DNA from: an uncultured Pelagibacteraceae bacterium
Lineage (GTDB): Bacteria; Pseudomonadota; Alphaproteobacteria; Pelagibacterales; Pelagibacteraceae
NCBI GenBank assembly: GCA_902529105.1
Contig: CABZUW010000001.1
Location: forward strand, 62,001 to 126,000
Length of the DNA: 64,000 nucleotides
Direction of reading: 5' to 3'
The notes under the pieces: generated by a model
Database searches by the model: none
Seen by the model: the letters and a program-made list of their open reading frames with translations, nothing else
Told to the model about the DNA's origin: nothing
Part shown: positions 51,301 through 61,442 of the stretch, piece by piece
How positions within the stretch are numbered: the first letter of the stretch is position 1
Layout: each line of letters begins with the position of its first letter
Translations under genes and position numbers: made by a program

Positions 51301-52242
51301 ATGAAATACTATAATCAGTTGTTTATGATGTATAAAAATTTTTTTGAGAAACTGAGAATTTTAGATGGTGGCATGGGACAGGAATTACATGCAAGGGGTT
51401 TAATATCAAAAGGAACACTTTGGTCAACTAGTGCAATATTAGATGAAAAATATCACAATATAGTTATTGATACTCATATGGCGTACATTAATGCTGGAGC
51501 AGAGATTATAATTACTAACAATTTTTCCAGCAGAAGAATAAGAATGGAACAAAATAAAGTAAATCATCTTTTTGAATTTGCTAACAAAAAAGCTTGTCAG
51601 TTAGCAATTCAAGCAAAAAAGAATTCTAATAAAGAAATTCTTATCGCAGGAAGTATACCTGCACAATTTGATACATATAAGGAAGATACACGTGAGGAAA
51701 AAATTATTTACAATTCATTTAATGACCAAATTAATTGTATAAAAGAATATGTTGATTTATTTTATTTAGATGTAATTTCAAGCGGTAGAGAAATAAAAAT
51801 AGCCTCTGAAATATTAGAAAAACTACAGAAACCAATTTTGATTGGATTACACTTAACAAAAAATGGAAAGCTTCCATCGGGGGAGACTATATCTGAAGTT
51901 ATAAATCGATATAAAAATGAAAGATGGGTTGGTGTATTAGCATCTTGCGTTTCAATGGAAATCGCTGAAAAATCTATTTTTGAATTTAAAAAACAAGATT
52001 TGCCTTATGGCTATAAAGTAAATTTATGGGGAAATGAAGAGCCGTCACCAGTTAGGGAAATTAATACAGCTAAATACGATGAGGACGCAGTAAATTTAAA
52101 TACAGTTATGGGAAAACGAAATGTAACCAAAGATGAATTTAAAAATTTAGGTAAAAAATTTATTGATAATGGGGCAACGTTATTGGGTGGATGTTGCGAA
52201 ACTAATCCAGATCATATTAAAATTTTATCTAGCCTGAAGTAA
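51301..52242 (+). CDS. Homocysteine S-methyltransferase-family protein
   Basis: This 313-aa protein has ILDGGMGQELHARGL at the N-terminus, ITNNFSSR in place of the usual first zinc region, and the zinc-binding LLGGCCETNPDHI at the end, the standard Cys pair for transfer of a methyl group to homocysteine. The protein is like MmuM/Bhmt. Methyl donor is not determinable. It has no cobalamin domain. It converges on an EamA gene with 14 bp overlap. Confidence 0.88.
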   Translation: MKYYNQLFMMYKNFFEKLRILDGGMGQELHARGLISKGTLWSTSAILDEKYHNIVIDTHMAYINAGAEIIITNNFSSRRIRMEQNKVNHLFEFANKKACQLAIQAKKNSNKEILIAGSIPAQFDTYKEDTREEKIIYNSFNDQINCIKEYVDLFYLDVISSGREIKIASEILEKLQKPILIGLHLTKNGKLPSGETISEVINRYKNERWVGVLASCVSMEIAEKSIFEFKKQDLPYGYKVNLWGNEEPSPVREINTAKYDEDAVNLNTVMGKRNVTKDEFKNLGKKFIDNGATLLGGCCETNPDHIKILSSLK

Positions 52243-53122
52243 GATTTTGGTTTATCGATTTTTTAACAAAATAAAAACCTAAAACTACCGCAAATAATGC
52301 AATTAAAACTTTAAAAGTTACAACTTCTTTTAAAAATATATAACCTAAAATAACTCCAAAAATTGGTATTAAATAAGCTACTTGCGAATGAAAGACTAAA
52401 CCATTTTTTTTTAAAATATGAAATCTAATTAACCAAGCAATTCCTGTGGGAAAAACCCCTAAATAAATCAAAGAGATTGTAGAGTCTAATCTGGGCACTA
52501 AATTCCATGGCTGCTCAAAATAAATCATAATTGGAAATATTATTAATGACCCCCATATCAAAATCGAACTCGTAAGATTTTCATTTTTTTTTGAACTTAT
52601 TTTTAGCGTTAAAATTCCCCCTATTACATAAAATGTCGAACCTAATAAAATCATTAAGGCGTAGAAAAAGTTTTCATTGTTTATTAAAAGATTATCGGAA
52701 AATAGAATGACTATACCGGCGAAACCTACTATGACTCCTATTATTTTTGTAAAATTAATCTTTTCGGTTTTTGTAAAAAAATGCGCTAAGATTGCTGAAC
52801 TTAACGGCGTTGTTGACATTAAAATTGCTGCTAAATTACTTTGAATTTTTTGAACACCATAAGCTATTAAAAAAAAAGGTATTACAAGGTTCACAAGTCC
52901 TATTATGGCAAACCAATACCAATCTTTGGAAAATGCCTCAATTTTAATGTTTTTTAAAAAACATATAATTACTATTAAGATTGCACCCAAAAATATTCTT
53001 AAAAAAGCAACTGTAAGTGGGCCATATGAATAAGTGGCTATTTTAATATTAAAAAATGCTGAGGCCCAAATGAGAGACAGTATCGAAAGTAATATATAAT
53101 CAATAGTCTTTGGTGATGTCAT
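52229..53122 (-). CDS. EamA-family (DMT) transporter
   Basis: This 297-aa protein has ten hydrophobic helices with EamA motifs: LSLIWASAFFNIKIATYSYGP at the start and LRIFLGAILIVIICF, then a second repeat with YVIGGILTLKI and IPIFGVILGYIFLKEVV. The start overlaps the YbaK stop by 4 bp (ATGA), indicating coupling. Substrate unknown. Confidence 0.87.
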   Translation of the reverse strand: MTSPKTIDYILLSILSLIWASAFFNIKIATYSYGPLTVAFLRIFLGAILIVIICFLKNIKIEAFSKDWYWFAIIGLVNLVIPFFLIAYGVQKIQSNLAAILMSTTPLSSAILAHFFTKTEKINFTKIIGVIVGFAGIVILFSDNLLINNENFFYALMILLGSTFYVIGGILTLKISSKKNENLTSSILIWGSLIIFPIMIYFEQPWNLVPRLDSTISLIYLGVFPTGIAWLIRFHILKKNGLVFHSQVAYLIPIFGVILGYIFLKEVVTFKVLIALFAVVLGFYFVKKSINQNLTSG

Positions 53123-53601
53123 TCAGTTATATCCATAATTTTTCCAAAAGTTATTTTTTCTAAGTTGGTAAAAGTAATTTTAAAAACTGCATTAGGATGT
53201 CCCGCAGCTCCATATAGGTAATTAAATCTTCCTAAATTTTCATCTATCATAGTCTCTAACTTGTTTTTTGACCCTATTGGTGAAACCCCACCAATGGTAA
53301 AACCTGTAACTTCTTTAACTTTTTTTGCATCAGCCATACTTAGATCTTTGACATTAGTAATTTTTTTTAATTTATTTAAAGAACATCTCTTATCTCCTGA
53401 TATTAAGCACAGGAAATACAAACCATTTTTTCTTAAAACGAGACTTTTAATAATAGCTCCAACCTCACAATTTAATGCTTTTGAAGCATCTTGTGCAGTT
53501 CTAGCCGTATTTTTTAAGATTTGAAGTTTTATATTTTTATTAAATTTATTTATTTCACTTTGTACTCTTTTTACTGGCTCATTATTTAATATATCATTCA
53601 T
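53119..53601 (-). CDS. YbaK/EbsC-family aminoacyl-tRNA deacylase
   Basis: This 160-aa protein removes a mischarged amino acid from tRNA. It shows NTARTAQDASKALNCEVGAIIKSLVLR, the fold's entry helix with the catalytic Lys, and VTGFTIGGVSPIG, the highly conserved substrate loop of Cys-tRNA(Pro)/ProX deacylases. The C-terminal YLYGAAGHPNAVFKI is also typical. It is divergent from glnA. Confidence 0.9.
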   Translation of the reverse strand: MNDILNNEPVKRVQSEINKFNKNIKLQILKNTARTAQDASKALNCEVGAIIKSLVLRKNGLYFLCLISGDKRCSLNKLKKITNVKDLSMADAKKVKEVTGFTIGGVSPIGSKNKLETMIDENLGRFNYLYGAAGHPNAVFKITFTNLEKITFGKIMDITE

Positions 53602-53736
53602 ACAACTATTAATTGATTGCTTACACTTTAATTTTAAGCTTAAATGGTATGCGTTAAATGCATATTAGTTATCAATTTAATAGGCGATATTAATATACTT
53701 TTTTTTGTTAATAAGCCACTTTTAAAGAGGAGATTT

Positions 53737-55143
53737 ATGAGCGTTAAAAATATTCAAAAAATTATTAAAGATAAAGAAATTGACTACGTTGATTTAAGAT
53801 TTACAGATCCAAGAGGAAAACTTCAACATGTTACTATGGATGCTAAAGTTGTTGACGACGACATGTTAGAAGAGGGAATATTCTTCGATGGATCATCGAT
53901 AGCTGGATGGAAAGCTATTAATGAGTCAGACATGATCTTAAAGCCTGATTTATCGAGGCCTGTTGTAGATCCATTTACATCTCATAATACTTTAAATATT
54001 TTTTGTGATGTTTTAGACGCTATAAAAAAAGATTCTTATGAAAGAGACCCTAGAGGCACAGCGAAAAAAGCTGAGGATTATTTAAAAAAATCCAAGATAG
54101 GTGATAAAGCTTTTTTTGGACCAGAACCAGAATTTTTTGTATTCGATGACGTTAGATACAAAAATGATATGAATGAGACTGGATTTTCAATTGATAGTAC
54201 TGAGGGACCATATAACACCGGAAAAAAATATGAAAATGGAAACATGGGACATAGACCAGGAGTAAAGGGTGGATATTTTCCAGTGCCCCCAGTAGATAGT
54301 GCACAAGATATGAGAAGTGAATATTTAAAAGCTATGAAAGATATGGGTATTAAAGTTGAAAAGCATCACCATGAGGTTGCTCCAAGTCAACACGAGCTCG
54401 GTATGTATTTTGGTACTTTAGTGAATCAAGCAGACAATATTCAACTTTATAAATATGCAGTTCATATGGTTACGCACTCTTTTGGAAAAACTGCAACGTT
54501 TATGCCTAAGCCCGTTAAAGGTGATAACGGATCAGGAATGCACGTTCACCAATCAATATGGAATGGCAATACTCCTTTATTTATGGGAAATGAATATGCA
54601 GGTTTATCAAAAACTGCACTTCATTATATCGGTGGAATATTAAAACATGCAAGAGCAATAAACGCATTTGCAAATGCAACAACGAATAGTTACAAAAGAT
54701 TAATACCAGGTTTCGAAGCTCCAGTTCTACTAGCTTACTCAGCGAGAAATAGATCTGCATCCTGCAGAATTCCAATAACATTAAGTAAAAAAGCTGCAAG
54801 ATGTGAAATCCGATTTCCAGACGCTTCAGGAAATCCGTATTTAACTTTCGCCTCTATGTTAATGGCAGGTTTAGATGGAATTAAAAATAAAATTGATCCG
54901 GGTAAATCTTTTGACAAAGATTTATATGCTTTGAGTGAAGCAGAGATTAAAAAAATTCCAACTGTGTGCGGATCTTTAAGAGAAGCAATGGAAAGTTTGG
55001 ATAAAGATAGAAAGTTTTTAACTCAAGGAAATGTATTTACTGACGATCAAATAGACGCATACATAGACTTAAAAATGGAAGAAATTCATAACTTCGAGCA
55101 TACACCTCATCCAATTGAGTTTGATATGTACTATAGTTGTTAA
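53737..55143 (+). CDS. glnA: Glutamine synthetase, type I
   Basis: This 468-aa enzyme makes glutamine from glutamate and ammonia. It has FFDGSSIAGWK, the metal-binding PEPEFFVFD, HHHEVAPSQHELG, NGSGMHVHQS, the RLIPGFEAPVLLAYSARNRS glutamate loop and the tyrosine in KDLYAL where adenylylation occurs in GSI-beta. The frame is open from 53644, but ATG 53737 has AGAGGAG and matches the family start. The 135 bp upstream has a small TATGC-N7-GCATA inverted repeat at 53648-53664, a weak operator candidate. Confidence 0.97.
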   Translation: MSVKNIQKIIKDKEIDYVDLRFTDPRGKLQHVTMDAKVVDDDMLEEGIFFDGSSIAGWKAINESDMILKPDLSRPVVDPFTSHNTLNIFCDVLDAIKKDSYERDPRGTAKKAEDYLKKSKIGDKAFFGPEPEFFVFDDVRYKNDMNETGFSIDSTEGPYNTGKKYENGNMGHRPGVKGGYFPVPPVDSAQDMRSEYLKAMKDMGIKVEKHHHEVAPSQHELGMYFGTLVNQADNIQLYKYAVHMVTHSFGKTATFMPKPVKGDNGSGMHVHQSIWNGNTPLFMGNEYAGLSKTALHYIGGILKHARAINAFANATTNSYKRLIPGFEAPVLLAYSARNRSASCRIPITLSKKAARCEIRFPDASGNPYLTFASMLMAGLDGIKNKIDPGKSFDKDLYALSEAEIKKIPTVCGSLREAMESLDKDRKFLTQGNVFTDDQIDAYIDLKMEEIHNFEHTPHPIEFDMYYSC

Positions 55144-55149
55144 TTTTTA

Positions 55150-55485
55150 CTAAACTTTAAAAGACTCTCCACAACCACATCTCTCGGTTTCGTTTGGATT
55201 ATTAAAAACAAATGAAGATGAAAATTCATCTTTTTTATAATCCATCTCTGTACCTAGTAAATAAATTATTGCGCTTGGATCAATAAAAACTTTAACACCT
55301 TTGTCCTCGATCATCTCATCGTTCGGATTTATGTTTTTAGCATACTCAAGCACATATTCCATACCAGCGCAGCCACCAGATTTAACACCAACTCTTACAC
55401 CTAAAGTTTCTTTTTCAGCATTAGAGATGATTTCTTTAATTCTATTTGCTGCTTTATCGCTTAATTTAATTACTTGTTGACTCAT
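55150..55485 (-). CDS. sufA: Iron-sulfur cluster A-type carrier (SufA)
   Basis: This 111-aa A-type carrier has the three conserved cysteines: SGGCAGMEYVLEY and the C-terminal CGCGESF pair. It accepts and delivers Fe-S clusters assembled on the SufBCD scaffold. It is the last gene of the suf operon and its start overlaps the sufT stop by 4 bp. Confidence 0.93.
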   Translation of the reverse strand: MSQQVIKLSDKAANRIKEIISNAEKETLGVRVGVKSGGCAGMEYVLEYAKNINPNDEMIEDKGVKVFIDPSAIIYLLGTEMDYKKDEFSSSFVFNNPNETERCGCGESFKV

Positions 55486-55778
55486 AAATTTAGCTCCAAT
55501 TTCGCAGCCTCAGACATCATGGATTTATTCCAAGGTGGATCCCAAACCAAATCAAGATCTACTTTATCTATACCTTCAACCTGCATAACACTATCCTTAA
55601 CCTCTTTTGGTAAACTTTCGGCAACAGGACAATTGGGTGTTGTTAATGTCATTTTTATTTTAACATGGTTCTTTTCTACAATTACATCATATATTAAACC
55701 AAGTTCATATATATTTACTGGGATTTCTGGGTCATAGATTTTTTTTATTTCATTTATAACTTGATCTTTTAATTCCAT
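55482..55778 (-). CDS. sufT: SufT/DUF59 Fe-S assembly protein
   Basis: This 98-aa protein has the DUF59 (MIP18-like) pattern IKKIYDPEIPVNIYELGLIYD, MTLTTPNCPVAESLP with the reactive Cys, and DLVWDPPWNKSMMSE. SufT helps mature Fe-S proteins. It lies between sufU and sufA and is coupled to sufA. Confidence 0.93.
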   Translation of the reverse strand: MELKDQVINEIKKIYDPEIPVNIYELGLIYDVIVEKNHVKIKMTLTTPNCPVAESLPKEVKDSVMQVEGIDKVDLDLVWDPPWNKSMMSEAAKLELNL

Positions 55779-55780
55779 AA

Positions 55781-56242
55781 TTACTCTGTTGTTACATCTT
55801 TCTGAAAATCATCCAATGCTGAAGATAGAGCATGCCAAGAAAGCGTAGCACATTTTACTCTCATTGGGTAATTTTTAACTCCACCTAAACTCATTAATTT
55901 TGTTTTTTCATCCTCTTTAAGCAAGTTAGTATTTATATCATCCTTTTCCTTAATCATGTCTAAAAATCTATCAATTATCTCTTTTGCCTCTTTCTCACTT
56001 TTGCCTTTCATAAGATCGGTCATTATTGAGGCTGATGCCATTGAAATTGCGCAACCCTCGCCTTCAAATGAGATGTCATTAACATTTTTATTTTCATCTA
56101 ATTTTAGGAATAAATGTACCTTGTCTCCACAAAGAGGATTATGGCCTTTTGCATCTTTATTGAAATTTTCGAATTTACCAAGGTTTCTTGGATTTTTACC
56201 GTGATCTAAAATTATCTCTTGATATAACTCTTTTAAATTCAT
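55781..56242 (-). CDS. sufU: SufU/NifU-like scaffold or sulfur-transfer protein
   Basis: This 153-aa protein has the IscU-like fold with HGKNPRNLG, NPLCGDKV, EGCAISMASASIM and VKCATLSWHAL, containing the three conserved cysteines. The extra insertion in the middle and the position directly after sufS are those of SufU, which takes sulfur from SufS. It overlaps sufS by 1 bp. Confidence 0.93.
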   Translation of the reverse strand: MNLKELYQEIILDHGKNPRNLGKFENFNKDAKGHNPLCGDKVHLFLKLDENKNVNDISFEGEGCAISMASASIMTDLMKGKSEKEAKEIIDRFLDMIKEKDDINTNLLKEDEKTKLMSLGGVKNYPMRVKCATLSWHALSSALDDFQKDVTTE

Positions 56243-57459
56243 TATTTATTAAAAATTTTTTTACAGTTGTTTATTGATTCATTTAACTTATCAAGATCAT
56301 CTCTAGTATTATAAACCCCTAGCGAAGCTCTAGCAGAAGCTGTTAAACCCAACTTATCATGTAATATTTGACAACAGTGATGACCAGCTCTAATTGCTAC
56401 ACCGTCTTCATCTAATATAGTTGCTATATCATGAGGATGTATTCCATCTATCGTAAATGACAAAACCGCACCTTTTTTTTTGGGATTTCCAATCAATTTC
56501 ACAGAATTATTTTTTCTTAGAACCTCTTCTCCATAATTTAATAAGTCATTTTCATGATTTATCAAATTGTCAATTCCAATTTTATTTAAAAAATTTATAG
56601 ACTCATTAAAAGCAATTACCTGTGCGGTTGCCATTGTTCCAGCCTCAAACTTATTAGGTAGTTCTCCGTATGATATATCATTTTTTTTGACTTCATTAAT
56701 CATTCCTCCACCTCCCTGATATGGAGGTAGATCGTCTAACCATTTTTTTTTAGCATATAAAATACCTAGACCTGTTGGTCCATACATTTTATGACACGAG
56801 ATAGCATAAAAATCACAGTTTAAATCTTGCATATCCATTTTCATATGAGGAGCGCTTTGACAACCATCAACTAAAACAGGAATCCCTTTCGAATGTGCTA
56901 ATTCAGTTATTTCCTTTATAGGCAATATTGCGCCTGTGACGTTGGATAAGTGTGTTAAAGCAATCATTTTAGTTTTGCTAGTTATTTGTTTCTCTACACT
57001 TTCTAAAGAAATATCTCCATGTTCATCAATTTCTGCAAAATTTATTTTTATACCTTTATTTTTTCTTAAATAGTGCCATGGCACATAGTTTGAATGATGT
57101 TCTAATTCAGTGATAATTATCTCATCACCCTCCTTTAAATATTTCTGACCGAAAGTACTGGCAACTAAATTAATTGCTTCTGTAGCACCTTTGGTAAAGA
57201 CGATTTCATTTTTATCTTTTGCATTAATGTATTTCTGAACTGCAGTTCTAGTATTTTCGTATAAATTTGTGGCTGCAACTGCCAAATAATGTACGCTTCT
57301 TCCAATATTTGAAAATTCTTTTGTGTAAAAATCGTAAATTCTATCTACAACTACCAGAGGTTTTTGTGATGAATTAGCACTGTCCAAGTATACTAAATCA
57401 TTGTTCTCTATTTTGTTGTTAAAGATCGGAAATTCTTTTTTTATGTTTTCTATCTTCAT
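56242..57459 (-). CDS. sufS: Cysteine desulfurase SufS
   Basis: This 405-aa PLP enzyme releases sulfur from cysteine. It has ELEHHSNYVPW, VDGCQSAPHM, the PLP lysine in ISCHKMYGPTGLG and the loop cysteine in RAGHHCCQ. The short active-site loop marks group II desulfurases. The start overlaps the sufD stop by 4 bp. Confidence 0.96.
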   Translation of the reverse strand: MKIENIKKEFPIFNNKIENNDLVYLDSANSSQKPLVVVDRIYDFYTKEFSNIGRSVHYLAVAATNLYENTRTAVQKYINAKDKNEIVFTKGATEAINLVASTFGQKYLKEGDEIIITELEHHSNYVPWHYLRKNKGIKINFAEIDEHGDISLESVEKQITSKTKMIALTHLSNVTGAILPIKEITELAHSKGIPVLVDGCQSAPHMKMDMQDLNCDFYAISCHKMYGPTGLGILYAKKKWLDDLPPYQGGGGMINEVKKNDISYGELPNKFEAGTMATAQVIAFNESINFLNKIGIDNLINHENDLLNYGEEVLRKNNSVKLIGNPKKKGAVLSFTIDGIHPHDIATILDEDGVAIRAGHHCCQILHDKLGLTASARASLGVYNTRDDLDKLNESINNCKKIFNK

Positions 57460-58706
57460 CTTATTTTCATTAATTCTTTAATTAAATCTTTAACTTTAGT
57501 ATCAGTAATTTTTTCAATAACCTCTAAAAAGAAACCGTCTAGAAGAATTTTTTTTGCCTCATTTTTAGAAAGTCCTCTAGTCATCAGATAGAATATTTTA
57601 TTTTCATCTAAGTTGCCTGATGAAGAGCCATGTGAGCACTTTACGTCATCAGCATAGATTTCTAACTCAGGTTTTCCATTAAACTCTGTTCCTTCATTAA
57701 GAAGGATTGCTTTGCTAAGTTGATATCCATCTGTTTTTTGAGCAATACTATCAACAAATATTTTACCTTGGTAAACGGCCTTTGATTTATCCTTTAATGC
57801 ACACTTAATAAGCTGATAACTCTTAGTATTTTCTGATAAATGATTAATTTTTGATCTTATCTCGTGTAGCTTGGAGACGTCTAAATTAATAATTCCATTT
57901 ACAAAAGCTGAAGTAAATTTTTCTTTAAGATCACATTCTATCTCATTTTTGTAACAGTCTGAACCTGATGAGATAATAAAATTTTCTGAAATACTATTTT
58001 TATAAAGTTCGATCTTGGTTTTTGAATAAAATATATTTGAATTATTATTCAAATCAATTTTGTAATTTTTTAATATAGAATTCTCATTTAGTTGAAAATT
58101 ATTATTAATATTATAAAAATTATTTTCTGAAAAATTCCAATTAAGATCTAAAATACTCATACATGAATTTTTTTCCATTACCAAGTCAAATCTTTGATTT
58201 AAAACAGTATTTTGAATTTCTGGTGACGAATAATTTATTACCAAAACTGGCTTTTTAAATCTGTAATTTTCTTTTATGACTATCTTCAAATAATCTAAAT
58301 AAAATGCTTTATTTAAAGAACTAAGAGATGAATATTGATCCTCTTTAATATTTGCTGGTATTTTTGTGATACTAAATTTATTTTTATCTTCATGATCTAG
58401 CACAACATCTGTAATTAAACCATTTTTAGAAATAATATAATTATTTTCTAATAAATTTTTACTAATATCTTTAAAAACCTCTTTATTTTCTATTTTTTTT
58501 GAAATCAAATTATTAAAAAATTTTATTTTGGGTATCTTCGAAGATATTATTCTATTTAAATCAATAAACTTCCAATCCTCGTCTTTTTTTGAGGGGAAGC
58601 CATTTTTGCTAAAATCTAACAGTGAAAGTTTCCTATCTTCAATTTGTTCCTTGCTAAGATTCAAAATATCTTTTATTTCGTTTAAATTCGTCTCTAAATT
58701 ATCCAT
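57456..58706 (-). CDS. sufD: Fe-S assembly protein SufD
   Basis: This 416-aa protein is the SufBCD partner without cluster. The C-terminal half, FVDSIAQKTDGYQLSKAILL, GKPELEIYADDVKCSHGSSSG and LMTRGLSKNEAKKILLDGF, is the SufB/SufD core. The N-terminal half is diverged and Asn/Lys-rich. It overlaps sufC by 1 bp. Confidence 0.94.
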   Translation of the reverse strand: MDNLETNLNEIKDILNLSKEQIEDRKLSLLDFSKNGFPSKKDEDWKFIDLNRIISSKIPKIKFFNNLISKKIENKEVFKDISKNLLENNYIISKNGLITDVVLDHEDKNKFSITKIPANIKEDQYSSLSSLNKAFYLDYLKIVIKENYRFKKPVLVINYSSPEIQNTVLNQRFDLVMEKNSCMSILDLNWNFSENNFYNINNNFQLNENSILKNYKIDLNNNSNIFYSKTKIELYKNSISENFIISSGSDCYKNEIECDLKEKFTSAFVNGIINLDVSKLHEIRSKINHLSENTKSYQLIKCALKDKSKAVYQGKIFVDSIAQKTDGYQLSKAILLNEGTEFNGKPELEIYADDVKCSHGSSSGNLDENKIFYLMTRGLSKNEAKKILLDGFFLEVIEKITDTKVKDLIKELMKIR

Positions 58707-59440
58707 TAATTAATTCCCTCATAACCTTTTTTTTCTAGTTCGATAGCTAATTCAAAATTTCCTGATTTTATTATTTTTCCGTTTTTAAGCACATGCACAA
58801 AATCAGGCTTAATGTAATTTAATAATCTTTGGTAATGTGTAATAATTAAAAAAGAATTTTTATTATTTCTCAATGAATTGACACCGTCAGAAACGACTTT
58901 TAAAGCATCTATATCTAACCCCGAGTCGGTCTCATCTAGAATAGAAAGTTTTGGCTCAAGTATAGACATTTGTAGAATTTCATTTTTCTTTTTCTCACCT
59001 CCAGAAAAACCAACATTAAGTTGCCTATTTAAGTTTTTTTCCTCAAATTTTAAATCCTTAGCTTTTTGTTTTACCAGCTTTAGAAATTCTAATGCATCAT
59101 ATTCCTTTTGTCCTTTGGCCTTTCTTATTGCATTAACTGAGGTTTTTAAAAAATTGTTATTGTTGACACCGGGTATTTCTAATGGATATTGGAAAGCTAA
59201 AAAAAGTCCTTTATGAGCTCTTTCCTCAATCTCTAAATCTAATAAATTATCTTTTTCGTAAAATACTTCACCAGTTGTCTCGTATCCTTTCTTGCCTGAT
59301 AAAATATTTGATAATGTGCTTTTTCCTGATCCGTTCGGACCCATTAAAGCATGCACTTCACCAGGATTTATAATCAAGCTTAATCCATTAAGAATATTCT
59401 TATCCTCGACTTTTGCAGTTAAATTTCTTATTTCAAGCAT
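58706..59440 (-). CDS. sufC: Fe-S assembly ATPase SufC
   Basis: This 244-aa ABC-type ATPase has Walker A GPNGSGKST, signature FSGGEKKKNEI, Walker B SILDETDSGLD and H-loop ITHYQR, with the SufC-specific AFQYPLEIPG. It powers SufBD. It overlaps sufB by 1 bp. Confidence 0.97.
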   Translation of the reverse strand: MLEIRNLTAKVEDKNILNGLSLIINPGEVHALMGPNGSGKSTLSNILSGKKGYETTGEVFYEKDNLLDLEIEERAHKGLFLAFQYPLEIPGVNNNNFLKTSVNAIRKAKGQKEYDALEFLKLVKQKAKDLKFEEKNLNRQLNVGFSGGEKKKNEILQMSILEPKLSILDETDSGLDIDALKVVSDGVNSLRNNKNSFLIITHYQRLLNYIKPDFVHVLKNGKIIKSGNFELAIELEKKGYEGIN

Positions 59441-60876
59441 TATCCAACACTTCCCTCTAGGCTAATACCGACAAGTTTTTGAGCCTCCACTGCAAATTCC
59501 ATTGGCAATTGTTGTAGAACTTCTTTACAAAAACCATTAACAATTAAACTTACAGCTTCCTCGGAATTTAGACCTCTTTGTTGACAATAAAATAATTGCT
59601 CCTCGCTTATTTTTGAGGTGGTAGCTTCATGAGCTATATTTGAGTCAGAGTTTTTATTTTTTATATATGGAATTGTGTGCGCACCACATCTGTTACCCAT
59701 CAGCAATGAATCACATTGTGTAAAATTTTGTGCATTGTTTGCTTTCGGAAAAATATCTACTAATCCTCGATAAGTATTATCAGCAAAACCAGCTGATATT
59801 CCCTTTGAAATAATTTTACTCTTTGTATTTTTTCCTAGATGTATCATTTTAGTTCCAGTATCAGCTTTCTGATGATTGTTCGTAATTGCTATGGAATAAA
59901 ATTCTCCTACTGAATTATCTCCTTGAAGAATACAGCTAGGGTATTTCCAAGTTATAGCTGATCCAGTTTCAACTTGTGTCCAAGATATTTTTGAATTTTT
60001 TTCTTTACACAAACCTCTTTTTGTAACAAAGTTATATATTCCTCCATTTCCATTCTCATCACCAGGGTACCAATTTTGGACTGTTGAATACTTTATTTCA
60101 GCTCCCTCTAAAGCGACCAACTCTACATTTGCAGCGTGCAATTGATTTTCATCTCTCATAGGAGCGGTGCAACCTTCTAAGTAACTAACATAGCTATTTT
60201 TATCAGCAATAATTAATGTTCTCTCGAATTGACCTGTTTGTGATGCATTTATCCTAAAATAAGTAGATAGTTCCATTGGACACTTCACTCCTTCAGGTAT
60301 GTAAACAAATGAACCGTCTGTAAAAACAGCTGAGTTCAAAGTTGCAAAATAATGATCATTTATTGGAATAACTGATCCAAGATATTTTTTAACCAATTCA
60401 GGATGTTTCTGTATCGCTTCTGATATAGAACAGAAAATTACACCAACTTCATTCAGTTTATCTTTAAATGTTGTTGCAACAGAAACCGAGTCGAAAACTG
60501 CATCAACTGCTATACCATTTAATTTTTTTTGCTCATCTAGTGGTATACCTAATTTTTTATAAGTTTCGATTAGTTTAGGATCAACTTCATCTAAACTTTT
60601 CGGTTTATTTTTTGCAGTTTTAGGCGCAGAATAATAATACAAATCTTGATAATTAATTTTAGGATATTTAGGTTTTTGCCAATTTGGCTCTTTTATTTTT
60701 TGCAATCTTTCAAAAGCTTTCATTCTCCATTTCAACATCCAATCTGGTTCATTTTTTATTTTTGAAATAAATTCAATTGTTTCTTTATATAGACCTTTTG
60801 GTGATCTGATGTTTTCAATGTCAGTTGTAAAGCCGTATTTATATTCTTTTAATTTATCTATTTCTTTTTCTCTCAT
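59440..60876 (-). CDS. sufB: Fe-S cluster assembly scaffold SufB
   Basis: This 478-aa protein is the scaffold on which the cluster is built. It shows [58 protein letters not shown] and [18 protein letters not shown], the core SufB blocks with catalytic cysteines. It starts 1 bp from the stop of the IscR-type regulator. Confidence 0.97.
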   Translation of the reverse strand: MREKEIDKLKEYKYGFTTDIENIRSPKGLYKETIEFISKIKNEPDWMLKWRMKAFERLQKIKEPNWQKPKYPKINYQDLYYYSAPKTAKNKPKSLDEVDPKLIETYKKLGIPLDEQKKLNGIAVDAVFDSVSVATTFKDKLNEVGVIFCSISEAIQKHPELVKKYLGSVIPINDHYFATLNSAVFTDGSFVYIPEGVKCPMELSTYFRINASQTGQFERTLIIADKNSYVSYLEGCTAPMRDENQLHAANVELVALEGAEIKYSTVQNWYPGDENGNGGIYNFVTKRGLCKEKNSKISWTQVETGSAITWKYPSCILQGDNSVGEFYSIAITNNHQKADTGTKMIHLGKNTKSKIISKGISAGFADNTYRGLVDIFPKANNAQNFTQCDSLLMGNRCGAHTIPYIKNKNSDSNIAHEATTSKISEEQLFYCQQRGLNSEEAVSLIVNGFCKEVLQQLPMEFAVEAQKLVGISLEGSVG

Positions 60877-61304
60877 TATAATCTTTTTTCTAAATCATTT
60901 TTGTGGGCTAAGTCACTTAAAAGTTTTTTTTCAAAAAATGAGTTAATATGACCATCTAATTCATCCCAGAGTTTGTGAGTATTACATTTAATTGATTTAC
61001 CATTGCATCCTTTTTTTAGATGTTTTATACATCTAACTGTTTTTATATTTTCATCTACTGCTGAAAGTATTTCTGACAATTTTATCTCTGTTGCTTTTCT
61101 ATTGAGTTTGTATCCACCTTTTGTACCTCTTATACTTTTGACTATTTGATATTTCTTTAGTTTTAAAAAAATTTGCTCTAGATAAAGCAGAGAAATATTT
61201 TGTCTTAGCGATATATCTCTCAAGGATATAGGCCCATTATTGTAATATAAAGCAAGATCTGTAAGAGCCATTACAGCATATCTTCCCTTAGTAGATAGTT
61301 TCAT
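60876..61304 (-). CDS. iscR: Rrf2-family Fe-S regulator, IscR type
   Basis: This 142-aa protein has a winged-helix N-terminus ([19 protein letters not shown]) and three cysteines C92, C100 and C107 that would bind an Fe-S cluster, as in IscR. I choose ATG 61304: the frame continues to 61355, but that stretch holds the promoter and operator. It leads the eight-gene suf operon and is probably a repressor of it. Confidence 0.93.
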   Translation of the reverse strand: MKLSTKGRYAVMALTDLALYYNNGPISLRDISLRQNISLLYLEQIFLKLKKYQIVKSIRGTKGGYKLNRKATEIKLSEILSAVDENIKTVRCIKHLKKGCNGKSIKCNTHKLWDELDGHINSFFEKKLLSDLAHKNDLEKRL

Positions 61305-61325
61305 AAATTCAAATAAATTGCGGTT

Positions 61326-61359
61326 AATATATACATTCCCGACTGATTTAGTCAACTTT
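61326..61359 (-). promoter_or_regulatory. suf operon promoter with IscR type-1 site
   Basis: Read on the minus strand, TTGACT (61350-61355) and TATATT (61326-61331) are spaced by 18 bp. The 25-bp stretch 61335-61359 matches the E. coli IscR type-1 consensus (ATASYYGACTRWWWYAGTCRRSTAT) at 23 of 25 places and overlaps the -35 box. Autorepression by cluster-bound IscR is the clear reading. Confidence 0.8.
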
Positions 61360-61442
61360 CGGTATTTTTAAACTTGCATTTTGTCACTCTGTTTTGATAG
61401 AAAAATATAATTTTTTTTTGAGAGTGATAATCAGTTTCATTT

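Noticed and set aside
61305-61355. Upstream start for iscR at 61355
   Set aside because: This stretch contains the promoter and IscR site, and the family N-terminus begins at ATG 61304.
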